Part shown: one piece after another, positions 51,989-61,603 of the stretch
Numbering within the stretch: position 1 is the stretch's first letter
Layout: the number at the start of each line of letters is the position of its first letter
Origin: Bacteroidota bacterium
GTDB taxonomy: Bacteria; Bacteroidota; Bacteroidia; Cytophagales; Cyclobacteriaceae
Length of the DNA stretch: 64,000 nt
NCBI GenBank assembly: GCA_016191555.1
Contig: JACPVX010000041.1
Location: 1-64,000 of the forward strand
Reading direction: 5' to 3'
The notes under the pieces: generated by a model
The model's input: the letters and a program-made list of their open reading frames with translations, nothing else
Told to the model about the DNA's origin: nothing
Databases searched by the model: none
Position numbers and translations under genes: made by a program

Positions 51989-54757
51989 ATGCGCTGCTTC
52001 CCACACCGTGCAAATTATTTCTTGTTGCTAAGTATTCTACTTGTTTACTTTTCGACTAACTGTTTAGCGCAAAATTCCACCATTGATAGCTTGACTCAGC
52101 GGGTGCAAGCATTGAGCGGCAGAGATCAAGTAGACGCACTCAATGCATTATCATTTAATTATCTAATCATTGATTTGGCCAAATCGTACGAGCAAATTCA
52201 GAAAACAAAGGAACTTGCACAGCGATTACATTACCCATTGGGAATCGCTCAAGCCGAAATTTATGAGGGCTTGTACTTTAATCTAAAAGGCGACAAAAAA
52301 AAAGCTCTACAACTTTTGCAAAAGGGAAGTGAAGACGCACGGATTCTGGGGCATCGTGGCTGGCAAGGATATGCACTTACGCAACTTGGTAATTTCTATC
52401 GCAATCAAGGTTTATATGATTCTGCCAAAATTTGGTACAACCATTCATTTCGTGTTTTAGGTGATAGCTTATACCCTTGGCATCTGTCCGTGCTCTATCG
52501 TAACATGGGACGCTATTATGGAAATATGGCTTTGCCCAAGCAAGAATTTCTCTTTCTGGAAAAATCAAGAATCATCCGCGAACGGCTCACCGACAAAGTT
52601 TTGCTTGCTGATATTTATGTGAATCTTTCCCAATGGCACCTATCTCAATCGAATTTGGAACAGGCTCTAGACTACCTTAAAAAAGCCGAAAGTGTTAAAG
52701 CGGATGCATCAGCTACAGAAATTCAACTAGACATTAAAAATCAAAAAGCGATCATCTACTTTCGTCAAGGGAAATATGCGGAAGGACTAGCCTATTTTGA
52801 AGAAGTAAAAAATTTCTACTTGAAAAATTCTTCTCTAAAAGCGTACACTAAAGCATTGATTGATTTGGGAGAAGTACTGGAAGAAATTGGCGACTACGAT
52901 ATTAGCCTAAAGAACTATTACGAAGCACTTAAAGTAGCAGAAGAAAAAGCCTATCTCAACGATGAGGTGACCGCTTTAATTGGTATTAGCCGAAATTTCT
53001 ACCGGCTAAAACAATCCACCATGGCCAATTCATTTGTAGGTAAGGCCATGCAATTAGCCGAAGCGAATCGCTTCACTGCCGATGCCGCTCGAGCGTACAA
53101 TCAAAAAGGATTGATCCTTAAATTCGAAAAGAAATATGACAGTGCGATTCTTTTTTTTGAAAAGGCGTTGGCTATTCGAAAAAATACAAATGATAAAAAA
53201 GGGGCAGCCTCTACGCAGGCCAACATTGGCGAAACACTTGAAGCCGAGGGTAAATTGAAGGAAGCCCTTCAGTACTTGCTTGAAAGTATTCAACTAAAGG
53301 AAGAAATTCTTCATCAAAGCGGACTGGCTTGGGGTTATTTTGATTTAGGAAGTGTGTACACCAAATTAGGAAATTATGAAGAGGCTAACCGCTATTTGAC
53401 GTTGGCGGAAAAAACAGCACGTCTCACACATCACGGAATTGTTCTCGCGAACACATATGAAACTCGAAGGAATCTATTGGTGAAGCAAGGTCGATTGAAT
53501 GAAGCCTTACGTTATTCCATCCTTTTCGAAAAGCTAAAAGATTCGGTCAACAACTCAGCGTTAAGCAACCGTATCTTAAGCTTACAAAGCAACTACGAAC
53601 TCGATCAACGGAATCAGGAAATTAAGTTATTGCAAGCCAATGGTCAGCTCCGGCAAAAAGCAATGGAGAATCAGCAAGAAAAAATTGACAACCAAAAAAT
53701 CATCATTTTAATCACAATTATTGGCCTCGTTGTTGCTGGCGCATTACTCTATCAATTATTTCAATCGTCTGAAAAAACAAATTTGTTGAATAAGCAACTA
53801 CAGGAAAGAAATGAAGAAGTGAGCGCGCAAAGTGAAGAGCTGAGTGAGGCCAATAATGCATTGCAAAAAGTAAATGCCGAACTTGGTGAACGCAGCGAAG
53901 AAATATTGGCGCAGGCAGAAGAGTTGACGGAGGCTAATTCATCGCTTACCGAATTGAATAAAACATTGGCGGAAAAACAAGAAGAAATTCAGGCACAATC
54001 GGAAGAATTGCGAGAGAGCAATGAAATGATTCGGCAACTAAATGAAGGCTTAGAACAAAAAGTAATTGATCGCACACGCCAACTTGAACAAGCTTATAAA
54101 GAATTGGATACATTCTTTTATCGGTCATCGCACGATTTCCGAAGGCCACTTACCACTTTTATGGGCTTGGCCGAGGTAGCTAAAATTACAGTGCAAGATC
54201 AAAACGCCTTGCATCTATTTGAAAAGGTAAAAGAAACCGCTGTGCATTTAGATCGAATGCTGGTAAAGCTACAGTCCATCAGTGATGTAGGTGCTCAGCA
54301 ATTTGTATACAAGGAGGTATCGATCGTTCTCTTGCTAGAAGGCGCATTCGATGCATTCCGTGAGGCCATTGATCGAAAAAAGATAAAGTATCAAGTGCAT
54401 ATACAAGGCGTTCAGACTTTTTACTCCTACCCGGCATTTGTAAAAATCATTATTGAAAACCTGATGGAAAATGCCATCCAATTCTGCCGGCCTCAAGAAG
54501 CTACCATTGATCTCTTTGTCGGTAAAAAAGAAGGGGGTCTTGAGCTAATCGTAAAAGACAATGGTATTGGCATTGAAAAAGAATATCAAGATCGAATATT
54601 CGATATGTTCTTTCGAGGTAGTGAGCAATCCAAAGGAAATGGCCTCGGATTATACATTGTAAAAAAGGCCATTGATAAGTTAGGAGGGCAACTGACTTTT
54701 GAAAGCTACCCGGCAGTCGGATCTACGTTTACGGTATGGATTCCAAATGGGCACTAA
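51989..54757 (+). CDS. TPR-containing sensor histidine kinase (orphan)
   Basis: About 922 residues from ATG 51989, which opens a signal peptide (MRCFPHRANYFLLLSILLVYF). About eight TPR repeats (to about residue 540) precede a TM helix (about 571-591), a long coiled-coil with repeated SEELxExN units (about 600-690), the H-box SSHDFRRP (His715) and HATPase_c ending GSTFTVWIPNG. G2 is GNGLGLYIV. No response regulator adjacent. The position immediately after another kinase suggests a signalling pair. Confidence 0.9.
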   Translation: MRCFPHRANYFLLLSILLVYFSTNCLAQNSTIDSLTQRVQALSGRDQVDALNALSFNYLIIDLAKSYEQIQKTKELAQRLHYPLGIAQAEIYEGLYFNLKGDKKKALQLLQKGSEDARILGHRGWQGYALTQLGNFYRNQGLYDSAKIWYNHSFRVLGDSLYPWHLSVLYRNMGRYYGNMALPKQEFLFLEKSRIIRERLTDKVLLADIYVNLSQWHLSQSNLEQALDYLKKAESVKADASATEIQLDIKNQKAIIYFRQGKYAEGLAYFEEVKNFYLKNSSLKAYTKALIDLGEVLEEIGDYDISLKNYYEALKVAEEKAYLNDEVTALIGISRNFYRLKQSTMANSFVGKAMQLAEANRFTADAARAYNQKGLILKFEKKYDSAILFFEKALAIRKNTNDKKGAASTQANIGETLEAEGKLKEALQYLLESIQLKEEILHQSGLAWGYFDLGSVYTKLGNYEEANRYLTLAEKTARLTHHGIVLANTYETRRNLLVKQGRLNEALRYSILFEKLKDSVNNSALSNRILSLQSNYELDQRNQEIKLLQANGQLRQKAMENQQEKIDNQKIIILITIIGLVVAGALLYQLFQSSEKTNLLNKQLQERNEEVSAQSEELSEANNALQKVNAELGERSEEILAQAEELTEANSSLTELNKTLAEKQEEIQAQSEELRESNEMIRQLNEGLEQKVIDRTRQLEQAYKELDTFFYRSSHDFRRPLTTFMGLAEVAKITVQDQNALHLFEKVKETAVHLDRMLVKLQSISDVGAQQFVYKEVSIVLLLEGAFDAFREAIDRKKIKYQVHIQGVQTFYSYPAFVKIIIENLMENAIQFCRPQEATIDLFVGKKEGGLELIVKDNGIGIEKEYQDRIFDMFFRGSEQSKGNGLGLYIVKKAIDKLGGQLTFESYPAVGSTFTVWIPNGH

Positions 54758-54791
54758 ACTTCATTGTTGAAGCGCTAGCTTAATCTCTTTC

Positions 54792-54995
54792 TTATAATGG
54801 TAATTTGATTTCAAATGTAGTTCCCACTCCCGGTGAACTTGTTACAGTAACTGTACCCTTATTTCTTTCAGCAAAATCCTTGCACAATAGTAAACCTAAG
54901 CCAGTGCCTGTTTCATTATTTGTTCCCTTGGTTGATTTTTTTTGTAACGACCAGATATTCAGTAATTGATCGTCTGTCATCCCGACACCTGATTT
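54792..54995 (-). pseudogene. Truncated remnant of a histidine kinase
   Basis: The reading frame gives SGVGMTDDQLLNIW, then the kinase G2 box TGLGLLLCKDF and the ending FEIKLPL, i.e. only the last part of an HATPase_c domain. It resembles the C-terminus of the kinase at 22153 (GTGLGLLLCKDF). Upstream of 54995 there is a stop codon (54996-54998), and the DN of the DNGVGM box is missing, so the rest of the gene has been lost. It sits directly before the PadR gene. Confidence 0.7.
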
Positions 54996-54999
54996 CTAC

Positions 55000-55016
55000 A
55001 AATATGAAACATATTT
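55000..55016. promoter_or_regulatory. Candidate PadR operator, 7-3-7 palindrome
   Basis: AAATATG-AAA-CATATTT is a perfect 7-bp inverted repeat with a 3-nt spacer, 38 nt before the PadR start codon. The other PadR gene has the related word ATACTGAAACATGATAT upstream. The size and AT-rich form fit a PadR site, so autoregulation is likely; no footprint evidence. Confidence 0.5.
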
Positions 55017-55053
55017 ATTACTTTCACGTTTGTGGAACTAATAATGCAAAACG

Positions 55054-55392
55054 ATGAAAGGAAACTACTTAGGCGAATTGGAAGAACTTGTACTACTACA
55101 TGTCGGCATTTTGCACCCCGATGCATACGGGGTAGCCGTCATGGATGAAATTGAAAAACAAGCCGGGCGCAGTCTTAACATAAGTGCAGTGCATTCTGTG
55201 CTTACCCGATTGGAAGAAAAGGGCTTTTTAAAATCCAAAATGGGCGACCCTTCGCAAGAGCGTGGCGGTCGTAGAAAACGGATTTTCCTGTTAACAGCAG
55301 CGGGTAAGCGTGCCTTGGAAGAGGCCAATGAATTGCGTACGCAGTTATTCAACCAGATTCCGAAAGTGGCGCTCCAATTTCGCTTGGCATGA
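55054..55392 (+). CDS. PadR family transcriptional regulator
   Basis: A 112-residue PadR protein, similar in outline to the one at 46812: LGELEELVLLHVGILHPDAYGVAV, HSVLTRLEEKGFLKSKMG and GGRRKRIFLLT. It overlaps the first permease gene by 4 nt (ATGA), which shows strict coupling. It probably represses the tandem permeases and its own gene. Confidence 0.93.
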   Translation: MKGNYLGELEELVLLHVGILHPDAYGVAVMDEIEKQAGRSLNISAVHSVLTRLEEKGFLKSKMGDPSQERGGRRKRIFLLTAAGKRALEEANELRTQLFNQIPKVALQFRLA

Positions 55393-57995
55393 ATCACCAA
55401 CCACCCAAATGGGCCGACCGATTTTTGCAATGGTATTGCCGACCGGAATTGTTAGAAGAAATTCAAGGAGATGCTTATGAGTTATTCTATCGGAAAGTCA
55501 TGCAGCATCCGCGACAAGCGAAAGTTCAATTTGTATGGAACGTAGTGCGTTTTTTTCGATGGAAAAATATCAAGCGAACTCAAAACAAAATCAATAAATC
55601 CAGAGCAACTATGGACATGTTAAAAAATATTTTGACGGTGGCGTTGCGCAATTTTGTGCGCCAGCCGGGAAACACCAGCCTCAGCGTAATTGGTCTTACC
55701 GCGGGATTTGTTTGTGCCTTTCTGGTGATGCTCTGGTCACTTCACGAATATTCGTATGATTCGTTTCATCCGCAGGGCGAACAGCTATTTAAAGTACTCA
55801 CGCATGCAGAAGCCAATGGCACTAAAGAAACATATAGTGTAGCCTCTTGTGTGATGGATGTGTCGTCTATTCCTGAAGTAGAAAGTTTAACCAGTGTATC
55901 AACCGGCACACGGTGGCCTCATCAACTATGCTTTCGGCCGGAGGGAAAAGCCGATGAGTGCATTTACATGGATGGTGTGTATGCCAGTGAAAATTTCTTT
56001 CAGGTGTTTCATTTTCCTATTCTTCAAGGTGATACTAACCCCGTGAAAGGAACGGCCTCTATCGCGATATCGGAGAAAATGGCCGAAGCACTTTACGGCA
56101 AAGAAAACCCACTGGGCAAGGTGATCAAAATTGATGGAACACGCGAGGTGAAAATTGTAAGCATCTTTCAAAATGTGCCGGCCACCTCTTCGCTTCAATT
56201 CGACTTTGTAATGACGTATGATGTGTTGAAGAAACAGTGGGGCATCGATGACGAAGGCTTCAAGCAAAACTTTTTTGAAATGTATGTAAAGACGCATCAA
56301 CCCATCTCTGCCGATTTGCTGACGGAGAAACTTAACGATGTGCGCGTAATTACTGAAGCCTACAAAAATGAAAAGCTAAGCTATCAAGCCTTTCCATTTA
56401 CCGATTGGCATTTGAAAAGCAAATTTGAAGATGGAAAAAATACCGGGGGCCGTATTGACTATGTAATGCTTTTTCTGGTAATCGGTTGCCTGGTGGTGAT
56501 CATGGCGGTGATCAATTTCATCAACCTGACGACCGCGCGTGCCAGCCTTCGCGGCAAAGAGATTGGCATTCGTAAAGTAACCGGTGCTATGCGCAGCACC
56601 ATTGCCGCTCAGTTTATGGGCGAAGCTTTCCTGCTGGTAATGATTGCGTTTGCACTATCCGTAGTTATCACTCAGGCTACTTTGCCAATTTTTGGAACGC
56701 TGATTCAAGAAAACCTGAGTGTAGATATTTTCTCCGGTTGGACGCCCGCCTACTTATTGGTGTTCCTGTTGGCTGTAAGTTTATTAGCAGGCGCCTATCC
56801 GGCTATCGTCATGTCTTCATTCCAACCGATACGTGCATTAAAAAATCAATTAACGATGAGTGCCACCGGATCGCAACGATTTCGAAAACTGTTGCTGACC
56901 ATTCAACTAAGTGTGTCCATTGGCATAATCATTTTTAGTGGCGTGATATATTCACAATTAAAATACATCACCGAAAAAGATTTAGGATTTGATCGCAGCA
57001 ATATGCTTCGGATTGAACCTACGTACCGATTGCTATTGAAGTTTGAAGCCTTTAAGAATGAACTCGCAAAAGATCCGAACATTGTGAGTGTAGGTGCTGC
57101 TAATTCTAACCCGCTGAATATGGGCGGCAGCAACATGGGTGTAACCTGGCAAGGCAAAGAACCCGATGCACGTATTGCTTTTAAAACGCTTGGCTGCAAT
57201 TATTCCTTTCCGAATACGATGGGCTTGAAACTATCGCAGGGTAGACTCTTTGAATTGAGTACTCATGACAGCGTGCGCACCGAAATGATATTGACCGAAG
57301 AATCTGCCAAGATTATGGGCTTTACGAATCCTATCGGCGAGGAAATAAAAATTGGCGGCACAACTGGGGTAGTCATTGGCGTAGTGAATGATTTTCATAC
57401 GGAGTCACTGCACGAGGCGCGCGTGCCGGTTATTTTATTCCGAACCGCTCCGGAACATCTATCGACAATTTATGTAAAGTACCAACCCGGAAGCACCATC
57501 CAATCGATGGAAAGCATTGCGAATGCCTACAAACTCATCGAGCCGGCATACACCATGAAATATTGGTTTCAGGATGAAACGTTTGACGAGATTTATAAAA
57601 CAGAAACTGTGGCTTCGCGTCTGGTTATTTTACTTACCGTGATTGCACTTGCTATCGCCATTATCGGAATCGTAGGACTTGCTACTTTCAATGTGCTTCG
57701 CAAGATGAAAGAAATGAGTATTCGCAGAGTTTTCGGAGCCTCGGCCGTACAGGTGCTACAATTACTCGTTCGCGAATTCTTAGCAGTGATTTTGCTGGCC
57801 ATTGTAATTACAATTCCTTTGATCTGGTACCGAGCCAATGAATGGCTGAACGGTTTCGCCTATCATACCGCCATGCCGTGGAGAATATTTGTGGTTGCCT
57901 GTGTGGGCATTGTTTTACTCATCACACTGATCATTGTCTTGCAAGGCGTCAAAACAATTCGTACCAATCCTACCCAAACGTTGCGTAGCGAATAA
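55389..57995 (+). CDS. ABC transporter permease with permease prefix domain 2 (first of tandem)
   Basis: An 868-residue FtsX/MacB-type permease. The prefix domain (about 1-70) reads WADRFLQWYCRPELLEEIQG and is nearly identical to that of the next gene. Architecture: TM helix near residue 90, MacB-type periplasmic domain, FtsX block (about 355-470; TTARASLRGKEIGIRKV), second periplasmic domain and a last FtsX block (about 740-860; MKEMSIRRVFGAS). No ATPase subunit nearby. Substrate unknown. Coupled to the PadR gene. Confidence 0.9.
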   Translation: MNHQPPKWADRFLQWYCRPELLEEIQGDAYELFYRKVMQHPRQAKVQFVWNVVRFFRWKNIKRTQNKINKSRATMDMLKNILTVALRNFVRQPGNTSLSVIGLTAGFVCAFLVMLWSLHEYSYDSFHPQGEQLFKVLTHAEANGTKETYSVASCVMDVSSIPEVESLTSVSTGTRWPHQLCFRPEGKADECIYMDGVYASENFFQVFHFPILQGDTNPVKGTASIAISEKMAEALYGKENPLGKVIKIDGTREVKIVSIFQNVPATSSLQFDFVMTYDVLKKQWGIDDEGFKQNFFEMYVKTHQPISADLLTEKLNDVRVITEAYKNEKLSYQAFPFTDWHLKSKFEDGKNTGGRIDYVMLFLVIGCLVVIMAVINFINLTTARASLRGKEIGIRKVTGAMRSTIAAQFMGEAFLLVMIAFALSVVITQATLPIFGTLIQENLSVDIFSGWTPAYLLVFLLAVSLLAGAYPAIVMSSFQPIRALKNQLTMSATGSQRFRKLLLTIQLSVSIGIIIFSGVIYSQLKYITEKDLGFDRSNMLRIEPTYRLLLKFEAFKNELAKDPNIVSVGAANSNPLNMGGSNMGVTWQGKEPDARIAFKTLGCNYSFPNTMGLKLSQGRLFELSTHDSVRTEMILTEESAKIMGFTNPIGEEIKIGGTTGVVIGVVNDFHTESLHEARVPVILFRTAPEHLSTIYVKYQPGSTIQSMESIANAYKLIEPAYTMKYWFQDETFDEIYKTETVASRLVILLTVIALAIAIIGIVGLATFNVLRKMKEMSIRRVFGASAVQVLQLLVREFLAVILLAIVITIPLIWYRANEWLNGFAYHTAMPWRIFVVACVGIVLLITLIIVLQGVKTIRTNPTQTLRSE

Positions 57996-58005
57996 TTCCA
58001 ATGAA

Positions 58006-60618
58006 ATGAAACCCATTCTTCCAATGTCTGAATTTTCAAAACCTCCGCGTTGGGCCGACCGCTTCTTGCAATGGTATTGCAGGCCCGAACTGCTGGAAGA
58101 AATTCAAGGAGATGCCTATGAAATCTACTATCGCGATTTGAAAGAGAAAAAGATAAGGGCCGATGGGCGATTCATTTGGAATGTAATCCGATTCTTCCGT
58201 TGGCGAAATATTCGCAAAACCAGATTAGAAAAATATTCAACCACCACCACAGATATGATCAAGAGCTATTTGATTTCCGGCTTTCGAAATATGGTTCGAA
58301 ACAGTACCCCATCATTGATTAACATCATTGGTTTATCCATTGCTATTGGCATTGCAGTGACTGTTTTTGTCTTAGAAGATTCGTTCTATCATCTTGACTC
58401 CATGCATACGCGGGCCGATGATATAGCTTTGGTGGTCAATCATATTAAAGATGGAGATGAAACGTATAAATCTGCACGATCTCCGCATCCATTGGCTGAA
58501 ATTCTGAAGAACAATACCGCGGTAGAAAAAGTAGCCCGAGCCGGTAGAACTGTTGCCAGTGTGCGTGTGGGTGAATTGGTTTTTAAAGAAAGATTCGTCT
58601 TCGCAGATCCCGAGTTTATGGAAATTTTCGACTTCCGAATTATATCCGGAGATCGAAACACATTGGCACACAAAGATCAAATCATTGTAAGTGAAGCAAT
58701 AGCCACCAAGTATTTTGGAAACACAGATGTCGTGGGCCAACCCATGTCGATAAAATTCAGTGAACAGCACAAGTATGAATTCACGATAGGAGGTGTACTC
58801 GAAGATACTCCGGCCAACTCCAGCATGTATATTGATATTCTGGTATCTGCACCTGTGTGGGTGGAAATGAATAAAGATCGCATCAACGATTGGAGTCTTC
58901 TCTTAGGATCGAATTTCGTTTTAAAGAAACCACAAGCAGCGTGGAGTGCATTATCTTCTGATTTAGATCAATTCCGAAAATTTCAAAATGAGGCGGATGC
59001 CACTCGGCCGATTCAAAAAGTTGAACTATTACCTTTGAAAGAAGTGGCTGCTGCCAGTTGGGACATTTCTGGCTCCATGAGTTGGAGCAACTCTCCAGCG
59101 TCAATGATTTCGCTCATTCTGATTGCCGCCATTCTTACTTTGATTGCTTGTTTCAATTACATGAACGTAGCAGTAGCCTCTGTTACTACGAGGTTGAAAG
59201 AAATCGGAATCCGCAAAGTTATTGGAGGTGGCAAGCGAGAGATTATTTTTCAGTTTCTATTGGAAAACTTATCGTTGTGCGCGATCGCTCTATGTGTCGG
59301 AACGCTCCTAGCCTATTACCTATTGGTGCCGGGGTTCAATCAGATGTTTCCTGTTAAGATTGAATTTGGAGTTTCATCCTGGCAAATGGCCATGCTATTT
59401 TTCGGAGGGTTTCTATTGTTGGTGGCCATTCTTTCTGGGGCTTATCCTTCTTTCTATGTTGCCTCCTTCAGTGCCATCAAAGTATTGAAAGGGAAAGAAA
59501 AATTTGGAAACAAAAGTGTGTTCAGCAAATCGTTGCTCACCATGCAATTTGCACTTTCAATTACCAGTATTGTCGCTTGCTTAATGTTCATAGCGGCCTC
59601 TCATTATTTTGAGAGATTAGATTGGGGATATAAGCATGACGAGATCCTCGTAGTGGAGCTGCAGAACTCCCATCAATATGAAGAAATTTTATCGCAGGTA
59701 CGCCTCAGTAAAAATATTTCAGCGACTGCCGGAGCCATGCGCCATATTGGTTATTCGGAAGAGACTACAAACATTACTTATGAAGGAAAAGAATATTCTA
59801 CAAAATTATTCGGAGTCGGTCACCAATACCTTGAACTGATGAACATCCGTTTAAAAGCAGGCCGACTGCTTAATGAATCCATCGCTTCCGATAAAATTGA
59901 AAGCGTAGTGGTGAATGAAAAATTTGTGAAGAAGATGGGTTGGGCAGACGCTGTGGGGCAATCTTTTGTATGTGATAGTGTGAAACGTTTTGTTGTAGGT
60001 GTAGTGGAGGACTTCTATTATGATGATTTCTACAATCCTATTGAACCGGTAGTATTTTCGTTGGCGCTTCAGGAAAATTTCAGGTATATGGTACTTCACG
60101 CTTCCTCTGGCAAACTGTTGGCTGCGGAAGGCGAATTAAAATCTATCTGGAAAAAGGTAGCGCCTGACGAGCCCACAGCCGTTTCATTTCAAAGCAATGC
60201 ATTTCAGAACTTTGTGAGAAACAGCAAAGCCAATAATAAAATTATGGTTTTTGTTGCCATCACTTCCATCATTTTGGCAGCCATGGGATTATACGGTTTA
60301 ATCTCTTACAACCTCACCAGACGATTGAAGGAATTCAGCATTCGAAGAGTATTTGGTGCCAGCGTATTTGAAGTATTCCAACTTATGTCCGGAGATTATT
60401 TAATCATTGTTGTCGTTGCTTTCATAGTGGGCGCGCCATTAGGAGCCTGGATGATGAACATCATTCTGGCATCGCTCTACCCCACCGTTATTCCATTAGC
60501 CATGTGGCCGTATGTCGTTGCCATTTCGCTCATGACGCTGATGGTTGGTTTAACTATTCTAAGTCTCTTTGGCAAAATCACTCGCGAAAATCCAACCAAT
60601 ACACTGCGCGTAGAATAA
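58006..60618 (+). CDS. ABC transporter permease with permease prefix domain 2 (second of tandem)
   Basis: About 870 residues of the same architecture, starting at ATG 58006 (58024 is possible); a start inside the previous gene is less likely. The prefix PRWADRFLQWYCRPELLEEIQ almost repeats that of the first copy, but the body is closer in look to the permease at 43006 (RLKEIGIRKVIGG, RRLKEFSIRRVFGAS). So it is either a duplicate that has diverged or a copy with a swapped prefix. It lies 10 nt after the first copy and likely shares its transcript. Confidence 0.9.
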   Translation: MKPILPMSEFSKPPRWADRFLQWYCRPELLEEIQGDAYEIYYRDLKEKKIRADGRFIWNVIRFFRWRNIRKTRLEKYSTTTTDMIKSYLISGFRNMVRNSTPSLINIIGLSIAIGIAVTVFVLEDSFYHLDSMHTRADDIALVVNHIKDGDETYKSARSPHPLAEILKNNTAVEKVARAGRTVASVRVGELVFKERFVFADPEFMEIFDFRIISGDRNTLAHKDQIIVSEAIATKYFGNTDVVGQPMSIKFSEQHKYEFTIGGVLEDTPANSSMYIDILVSAPVWVEMNKDRINDWSLLLGSNFVLKKPQAAWSALSSDLDQFRKFQNEADATRPIQKVELLPLKEVAAASWDISGSMSWSNSPASMISLILIAAILTLIACFNYMNVAVASVTTRLKEIGIRKVIGGGKREIIFQFLLENLSLCAIALCVGTLLAYYLLVPGFNQMFPVKIEFGVSSWQMAMLFFGGFLLLVAILSGAYPSFYVASFSAIKVLKGKEKFGNKSVFSKSLLTMQFALSITSIVACLMFIAASHYFERLDWGYKHDEILVVELQNSHQYEEILSQVRLSKNISATAGAMRHIGYSEETTNITYEGKEYSTKLFGVGHQYLELMNIRLKAGRLLNESIASDKIESVVVNEKFVKKMGWADAVGQSFVCDSVKRFVVGVVEDFYYDDFYNPIEPVVFSLALQENFRYMVLHASSGKLLAAEGELKSIWKKVAPDEPTAVSFQSNAFQNFVRNSKANNKIMVFVAITSIILAAMGLYGLISYNLTRRLKEFSIRRVFGASVFEVFQLMSGDYLIIVVVAFIVGAPLGAWMMNIILASLYPTVIPLAMWPYVVAISLMTLMVGLTILSLFGKITRENPTNTLRVE

Positions 60619-60716
60619 AAAAAATAAATCCCCTCTTTCTTGCGCTGTTGATGAACGAAGGTTTCGCCAAACTATGATTTCTTGATCAACTTTGATTGGC
60701 CGTCAATCACCCACAA

Positions 60717-60748
60717 AAAGGAGTGACCTTGTTTAAGGCCACTCCTTT
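60717..60748. terminator. Palindromic terminator between convergent genes
   Basis: AAAGGAGTG (60717-60725) pairs with CACTCCTTT (60740-60748), and inside CCTT pairs with AAGG around GTTT. On the minus strand it is followed by TTTTTGTGGG, which makes it a good terminator for the minus-strand cassette; it may also serve the plus-strand permeases. The region 60749-60902 shows no convincing gene; a 73-codon reading frame there is not supported. Confidence 0.75.
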
Positions 60749-60902
60749 CACTATTCGTGGGCTGCTTCTGAGACAATTCGAAAAGTATTCCGGAAGCAAC
60801 TTGGCCGAATCATTCACTTCACCCGTTAAAGATTTTCCGCTACCGGGCTTCATGGCAGGCATCGACACATTGTCTGCTGCTTTTTCTGAGCAGCCTTACA
60901 AC

Positions 60903-61328
60903 TTACTTTTCAATTAGCTCCTTCATCGAATTTACAACCATTTTCCAATTTTGTTCGGAATGCGCCAATGCCTCTTGATCAGCAATGCTGTCTTGTAGAA
61001 TCGTCAACTTGGTTTGGTTCCCTTCTTGTTCCAACTGATAGGTGATGTTAGCATAGTTCTCAGGTCTATCTTCCTTACCTGAAAACGAGCTCCAGTAATT
61101 ATAGGTAATCAATCTACCTGTTTCAATTTGTAGTACAGTGCCTTTGTCAATATACTCCTTACCCTCCCACTCGCCACTGAATGTTATGGGGTCGCCTATT
61201 TTCCACGAAGTTTTCAGGTCGGTTCCAAAGAAATATTTCTTTACCACTTCCGGATCCGTTAATGCATTCCATACGGTTTGTGCAGAAGCATTGATTAAAA
61301 ATGAGATGTTAAGTGTAAGCGTTTCCAT
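60903..61328 (-). CDS. SRPBCC family protein (AHSA1-like)
   Basis: A 141-residue protein of the AHSA1 group: FLINASAQTVWNALTDPEVVKKYFFG, GDPITFSGEWEGKEYIDKG (split here) and the late EQNWKMVVNSMKELI helix. Ligand-binding cavity fold; function unknown. It is the last gene of the minus-strand cassette that starts with DoxX at 62935, with a 60-nt gap to the small gene before it. Confidence 0.87.
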   Translation of the reverse strand: METLTLNISFLINASAQTVWNALTDPEVVKKYFFGTDLKTSWKIGDPITFSGEWEGKEYIDKGTVLQIETGRLITYNYWSSFSGKEDRPENYANITYQLEQEGNQTKLTILQDSIADQEALAHSEQNWKMVVNSMKELIEK

Positions 61329-61388
61329 GTGTTTAATAGTTTTTGTTAATAAAGTTTATTTTAGAATAGAGGCTTCAGACACCATTAA

Positions 61389-61601
61389 TTAATCGAGTTC
61401 ATTGCATTCAAATCCATATTTTCTCAACAGTGCTATCGCTTGTTGGGGCTTTACTTGATCGGATGCAATCCGAAGTATTTTATCGCAATCATCCAATGCG
61501 AAATTCCATCGACCCCTTCCTGCTAGCGAATTAATCTGAGGTGCCAGCGTTTTTACCTGTTCGGTCGATTGTACAGATGTAGAGAATACTAATACCTCCA
61601 T
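61389..61601 (-). CDS. Small HMA-fold-like protein of unknown function
   Basis: A 70-residue soluble protein with a beta-alpha-beta pattern (MEVLVFSTSVQSTEQVKTLA, RGRWNFALDDCDKILRIAS, IALLRKYGFECNEL). It resembles a common Bacteroidota family in which the fold looks like a heavy-metal-associated domain but lacks a CxxC motif. The start of the VOC gene lies 3 nt upstream of its own start codon. Cytoplasmic; role unknown. Confidence 0.65.
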   Translation of the reverse strand: MEVLVFSTSVQSTEQVKTLAPQINSLAGRGRWNFALDDCDKILRIASDQVKPQQAIALLRKYGFECNELD

Positions 61602-61603
61602 AA

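Noticed and set aside
54996-55053. Further kinase sequence upstream of the remnant
   Set aside because: The bases reading as ICFIFVEI lie partly in the PadR palindrome and are too few to trust.
60696-60917. Reading frame of 73 codons after the permeases
   Set aside because: It runs through the terminator hairpin and shows no family pattern.
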